DNA of 9,183 bases from Verrucomicrobiota bacterium (GTDB taxonomy: Bacteria > Verrucomicrobiota > Verrucomicrobiia > Chthoniobacterales > UBA10450), in the NCBI GenBank assembly GCA_003219925.1, contig QHQU01000017.1:1-9183 (forward strand). The letters are read 5' to 3'. This document shows positions 6,817 to 9,183 of this stretch, piece by piece (positions within the stretch are counted from its first letter, which is position 1; each line of letters starts with the position of its first letter). The translations under genes were made by a program, and so were the position numbers. The notes under the pieces were generated by a model, which ran no database searches, was not told the origin of the DNA, and saw only the letters and a list, made by a program, of their open reading frames with translations.

Positions 6817-6910
6817 TGTTACCCCTTCCTCGCGCCTTTGTCGCAACGCACGAGTGTCTCAAATCGAAGAAAGGGAAATTCCATCAACTCCTCGTTAGGC
6901 GCTAAACCCC

Positions 6911-7351
6911 ATGTCGCTCGAAGCTGACATTGAAGATATTCAGAGCGGCCTTAAGGCGCCGAAAAAGGTCATCGTCTTCGTGGACGAGTTGAATAAATAT
7001 GCACCCGAGGGTGCCAAAGGGTCGCCAATCCTTGATCAAGTCCTTGAGGTTTCCGAGCGTGGGCGCTCGCTCGGCATCGTTCTCTACGGGGCACAGCAAT
7101 TCTTAAGTGCCGTGCATGACCGCGTGACCGGCAACTGCTCGACGACTTTACTAGGTCGCACAAACGCGTCCGAGATGGCGGAGCGCAGCTATCGGTTCCT
7201 TAACCGTGACATTAAGGCTGCCGCGACGCGTCTGGAGAAAGGGCAACTTATTTTGAATCATGCTGTCTTTCGCGAGCCGGTGAAGATTAAATTCCCGGCG
7301 ATAACGTGCGACAGAAGACGCTTGGGTGAATGTTCTGCCATGATTCTTTAG
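6911..7351 (+). pseudogene. HerA-like ATPase, C-terminal fragment cut at both ends
   Basis: The frame opens at an ATG at 6911, 12 bases after an in-frame stop, and shows the back half of a HerA/FtsK-type motor domain: Walker B VIVFVDELNKYAP (D25, E26), GRSLGIVLYGAQQ (sensor region), GNCSTTLLGRTNASE (arginine-finger-like region), then LEKGQLILNHAVFREPVKIKFPA. Known HerA ATPases are hexameric DNA translocases of 400 residues or more acting with nucleases or in defence islands. Here the Walker A loop and N-terminal barrel are absent, so no ATPase activity is expected. At 7295/7296 the sequence switches to the reversed 5' end of the PrpD-family gene, so the last 17 or so residues are foreign. Clear remnant rather than a working gene. 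Confidence 0.82.
7258..7341 (-). pseudogene. Truncated duplicate of the PrpD-family gene start
   Basis: The ATG at 7339-7341 and the next 14 codons (MAEHSPKRLLSHVIA) are identical to those of the gene at 1-288, together with its upstream 52 bp. After codon 15 the sequence passes into the antisense of the HerA-like fragment and stops after 12 unrelated codons. The protein would lack the whole dehydratase fold. The intact promoter region may still fire leftward into the ATPase remnant. Confidence 0.85.
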
Positions 7352-7407
7352 AAAAGCGCCGCGATCCGCACCGGGCCGGATCGAGCAATATCCGCCGTGT
7401 CTTATGA

Positions 7408-7433
7408 CCTCGCAATCATTCTCGATTGCGAGG
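7408..7433. promoter_or_regulatory. Perfect 10-bp hairpin, second copy
   Basis: Same stem (CCTCGCAATC/GATTGCGAGG) and loop as at 355-380, although the bases on both sides have changed between the copies. It lies about 75 bp after the stop of the gene at 7508-8017 in its reading direction. Retention of the full stem amid drift hints at a working terminator-like or binding element. Confidence 0.45.
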
Positions 7434-7507
7434 CTTATCCAGCCCCGATCTAAACGAATACTAGGGGCCGCCTCAAGCGCGGTTATTTCGGTGCAGCGTG
7501 CGGAAGG

Positions 7508-8017
7508 TCAGCGGCCTGTGTTATTTGTCTGGCGTCTTAACATGTCCTGCGCTAGTGCCGCGCTGGCCACATCCATATTGCTCCCTCTGGCAATCGGAGT
7601 CCCATTCGCATCGGCTTCTACCCAGTGAGGTGGGAGATGGGTTCCAGCCCCTGGTATCAAAACGTAAAGTTTGACGTTTGCCCCAGCGGATGGCTTGAGG
7701 TTGAAGTCAACCCGTGCCCTACTTGCCGCCATTTGGATAGTGACATTGGATTTGACCTTACCGTTTTCGACGACGCTGATTTTATATATGCCAACCGGCA
7801 GCGCGCTGGAGGTGTAACTGCCATTGGCGTTGGTCAGGGTCGTAACCGGCGCACCCGTTTTGTCCTGTCGCTCGATGCGAACTTGAGCACCTTGGAGGGG
7901 CCGGCCATCGACCCCGCGAACCTGTCCCTCAATGCCGGAAGCTTGTGCCGGAGTGCTTGGAGCGAAAGCGAATGCGGCTGCAGCGAGAAAGCTACTAACA
8001 ACAGTTCGGTATAGCAT
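7508..8017 (-). CDS. Secreted carboxypeptidase-regulatory-like domain protein, copy 2
   Basis: 169 residues from the ATG at 8015-8017, the position equivalent to copy 1; a GTG at 8050 would add 11 residues (through LFT) but spoils the signal peptide and lies outside the repeat. Signal peptide MLYRTVVSSFLAAAAFAF with cleavage after AQA, then the beta-sandwich GIEGQVRG-DGRPLQGAQV and GSYTSSALPVGIYKISV. The frame is fully intact and most changes against copy 1 look like ordinary protein-level substitutions, clustered at the C-terminal end (DVASAALAQDMLRRQ versus DVSSGELEREMYRRQ). Both copies therefore seem to have been maintained. Its upstream DNA is unrelated to that of copy 1 and shows no obvious ribosome site, so expression may differ. 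Role unknown, presumably envelope. Confidence 0.78.
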   Translation of the reverse strand: MLYRTVVSSFLAAAAFAFAPSTPAQASGIEGQVRGVDGRPLQGAQVRIERQDKTGAPVTTLTNANGSYTSSALPVGIYKISVVENGKVKSNVTIQMAASRARVDFNLKPSAGANVKLYVLIPGAGTHLPPHWVEADANGTPIARGSNMDVASAALAQDMLRRQTNNTGR

Positions 8018-8024
8018 AGTGAAC

Positions 8025-8611
8025 AAAGGTATCCAAAGCTGGTAGGTCACGCAAATTCTATTTGTTCGCGCACGGGGAGCCGCTTCACCTTGAGAAACGG
8101 CGGGAAAAAGGCGGATTTAAGGATCACGCGGCATGATCAACCCCAAACTGCTAATGAGCAGCTTTTGGATTTACTGACCGCGTGAGTCGGGCGCGCATAA
8201 AGCACTCGGGAAGAAACCGCGTTGGACAGAGACTCTGGGCGGTTTTGTGGAGCAATGTTGCTGATTCCGTCCGAAGGACGGCTACCCAAAGACCTTAAGC
8301 AAAACTTGCTCGGAACCTCGCTTACAGACTGCGAAGCAGACTGTAAAAGTCGGCGGGCAAACTCGCCGCACTGAATCAGGGCTTTCGTCTTACCGCATCA
8401 GGGTTGCAGCGCTCCGAAAAACACACCCGCCCCTGGCTGGCCGGAGCCCCGCACAGGAGGGGGGCTCAATCTATATAAAGGTATGAGAAAATTTTTGCTC
8501 GCGAAAATTCACCGGGCGCTGCGGATAATGTCCGACAGAGCCACCTTTGGTCTCGATCGTTCGGCGGGAAGCGGAATTATCAATTATTTTGATTTCAGGT
8601 AAATTCATAAC
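8025..8611. other. Gene-poor interval before the cyclase gene
   Basis: 587 bp without a convincing protein gene. It holds the hairpin run described separately, a GAGCCCC/GGGGCTC hairpin (8444-8467, ten-base loop, no T-run after it) and a 39-codon frame (8483-8602) that lacks coding character. No tRNA or rRNA was seen. The promoter of the cyclase gene should lie in its right part; the TATATAAAGG at 8472-8481 is A/T-rich but not paired with a clear upstream box. Confidence 0.5.
8267..8368. other. Run of four hairpins in a gene-free stretch
   Basis: Within about 100 bp: CCGTCC-GAA-GGACGG (8267-8281), AGCAA-AAC-TTGCT (8298-8310), TACAGACTGC-GAA-GCAGACTGTA (8323-8345; nine paired bases and one A-A mismatch) and CGGCGGG-CAAA-CTCGCCG (8351-8368; seven pairs, one G-T). 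Two share a GAA triloop. No open frame covers the stretch. It could be a structured RNA, a REP-like dispersed element, or a degraded mobile end. I do not recognise an RNA family. Confidence 0.5.
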
Positions 8612-9183
8612 GTGCCCGCCGAGGTTAAAGAGCAAATTCGGCTTGAAGTCGCGCATGTCCTGTTCATCGACATTGCTGGTTACTCAAAACTTTCAATTAA
8701 CGAGCAGCGGGCAGTAGTTGACGAGCTGACGAAAATCGTCCGCGGTTCGGATCAATACCAGAAAGCCGAAGCTGCGGGTCGATTGATAAAAATTCCAACC
8801 GGCGACGGCATGGCGCTGGTCTTCTACACCAGTCAGGAAGCGCCTGCGCAATGCGCGATTGAAATCAGTGGCGCGCTCAAGGCGCATCCACGCCTGCAAG
8901 TTCGGATGGGCGTGCACAGCGGCCCCGTCAGCGGGGTGATAGATGTGAATGGTCACGCCAATCTCGCCGGTGCCGGGCTCAACATGGCGCAACGGGTGAT
9001 GGATTGCGGAGACGCTGGACACATTCTTGTCTCAAAGCACGTCGCCGAAGATTTGGAAGAATACGAACATTGGCGACCCCTCCTGCACGACCTTGGGACT
9101 TGCGAAGTAAAACACGGAATGCGTGTGGCAATCGCGAACCTTTACGGGGATGTAGTCGGCAATCCACAACTGCCAAAGAAGTT
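8612..9183 (+). CDS. Class III adenylate/guanylate cyclase, N-terminal part (runs off the right edge)
   Basis: 190 complete codons from a GTG at 8612 (VPAEVKEQIRLEVAHVLFID), nine bases after a stop and behind a weak AGGTAA; the gene continues beyond 9183. It contains the cyclase catalytic domain: first metal Asp in FIDIAGYSKL (D20), purine-recognition-position lysine K60, second metal Asp in PTGDGMALVF (D65), RMGVHSGPVSG (98-108) and LNMAQRV with the transition-state Asn124 and Arg128. The residue that usually selects ATP over GTP lies in an atypical NLAGAGLN segment, so cAMP is likely but not certain. The domain is at the extreme N-terminus with no membrane segment before it. In related verrucomicrobial proteins it is followed by TolB/FlgO-like and TPR modules; that part is not visible here. 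Confidence 0.93.
   Translation, partial: MPAEVKEQIRLEVAHVLFIDIAGYSKLSINEQRAVVDELTKIVRGSDQYQKAEAAGRLIKIPTGDGMALVFYTSQEAPAQCAIEISGALKAHPRLQVRMGVHSGPVSGVIDVNGHANLAGAGLNMAQRVMDCGDAGHILVSKHVAEDLEEYEHWRPLLHDLGTCEVKHGMRVAIANLYGDVVGNPQLPKK

Larger units (their letters stand above)
7296..8024. repeat. Long direct repeat, right copy
   Basis: Counterpart of 243-973 in the same orientation. The first 98 bp are identical and the remainder is diverged. The left end abuts the HerA-like fragment, possibly through the shared bases CGGCG. The right end falls just upstream of the secreted-protein start, so the second partner gene (the 129-aa exported protein) was not carried along. Confidence 0.93.

Noticed and set aside
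6707..6898. Plus-strand 63-aa open frame
   Set aside because: Arg/Ser/Pro-rich composition typical of a shadow frame, no ribosome site, and the opposite strand holds a better-looking small frame.
6880..6905. GTTAGGC resembling an integron attC core site
   Set aside because: No matching partner core at a plausible distance, no integrase, and no cassette-like array; the nearest GCCTAA-type string is about 270 bp away.
243..8024. Interpretation as a composite transposon or integrated phage flanked by att sites
   Set aside because: No transposase, integrase, terminal inverted repeats or target duplications were found; the repeats contain an ordinary gene and are diverged.
8444..8467. GC-rich hairpin as an intrinsic terminator
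   Set aside because: No T-run follows on either strand and there is no gene immediately before it on the plus strand.
8483..8602. 39-codon plus-strand frame ending just before the cyclase start
   Set aside because: No clear ribosome site at a good distance, no recognisable motif and unremarkable composition; treated as chance.

Overview
The window (about 9.2 kb, mid-to-high GC) looks like chromosome of a soil or freshwater Verrucomicrobiota bacterium, probably Chthoniobacterales/Spartobacteria-like. An acidobacterial or planctomycete origin is less likely but not excluded. The basis is recognition by eye, not a search: an ECF sigma factor next to a zinc-ribbon Ser/Thr kinase with TolB/FlgO-like and TPR modules, a class III cyclase of the type common in that group, and small families such as the 'MKYW' protein.

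Layout. (1) At the left edge, minus strand, is the 5' third of an MmgE/PrpD-family gene (1-288). Behind it on the same strand are two secreted proteins: a carboxypeptidase-regulatory-like domain protein (457-966) and an unrecognised 129-aa exported protein (995-1384). (2) A 124-bp divergent spacer with a dyad separates these from a plus-strand signalling block: ECF sigma factor (1509-2297), a very large membrane kinase (2306-5257), an unrecognised ORF that is probably N-terminally shortened (5313-5720), and a small conserved-looking gene broken by a 1-nt frameshift (5717-5901). (3) The next 1.4 kb (5980-7295) reads as a scrap yard: an unrecognised 176-aa gene on the minus strand, the tail of a gene upstream of it, a 16-bp tandem repeat, a possible 37-aa basic ORF, and the C-terminal part of a HerA-like ATPase without its Walker A region. 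(4) The HerA fragment is joined abruptly to a second copy of the left-hand region: the first 15 codons of the PrpD gene plus a full second carboxypeptidase-regulatory-like paralogue (7508-8017). (5) A 0.6-kb gene-poor stretch with a run of hairpins follows, and then a class III nucleotide cyclase (8612 to the right edge).

How it fits together. The sigma factor and kinase are 8 bp apart and almost certainly one operon, presumably a phosphorylation-linked transcription switch. The divergently placed secreted proteins are possible targets (inference). The kinase carries a TolB/FlgO-like plus TPR cytosol-or-periplasm module behind one transmembrane segment, and adds an unrecognised 146-residue C-terminal extension.

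The most informative structural feature is the pair of direct repeats of about 730 bp (243-973 and 7296-8024), 7.05 kb apart. They are identical over their first 98 bp and clearly diverged (roughly 10% or more) over the rest. They bracket the whole signalling block and mark a rearrangement breakpoint within the PrpD gene and the HerA remnant. No rRNA, tRNA, CRISPR array or intact transposase was seen.
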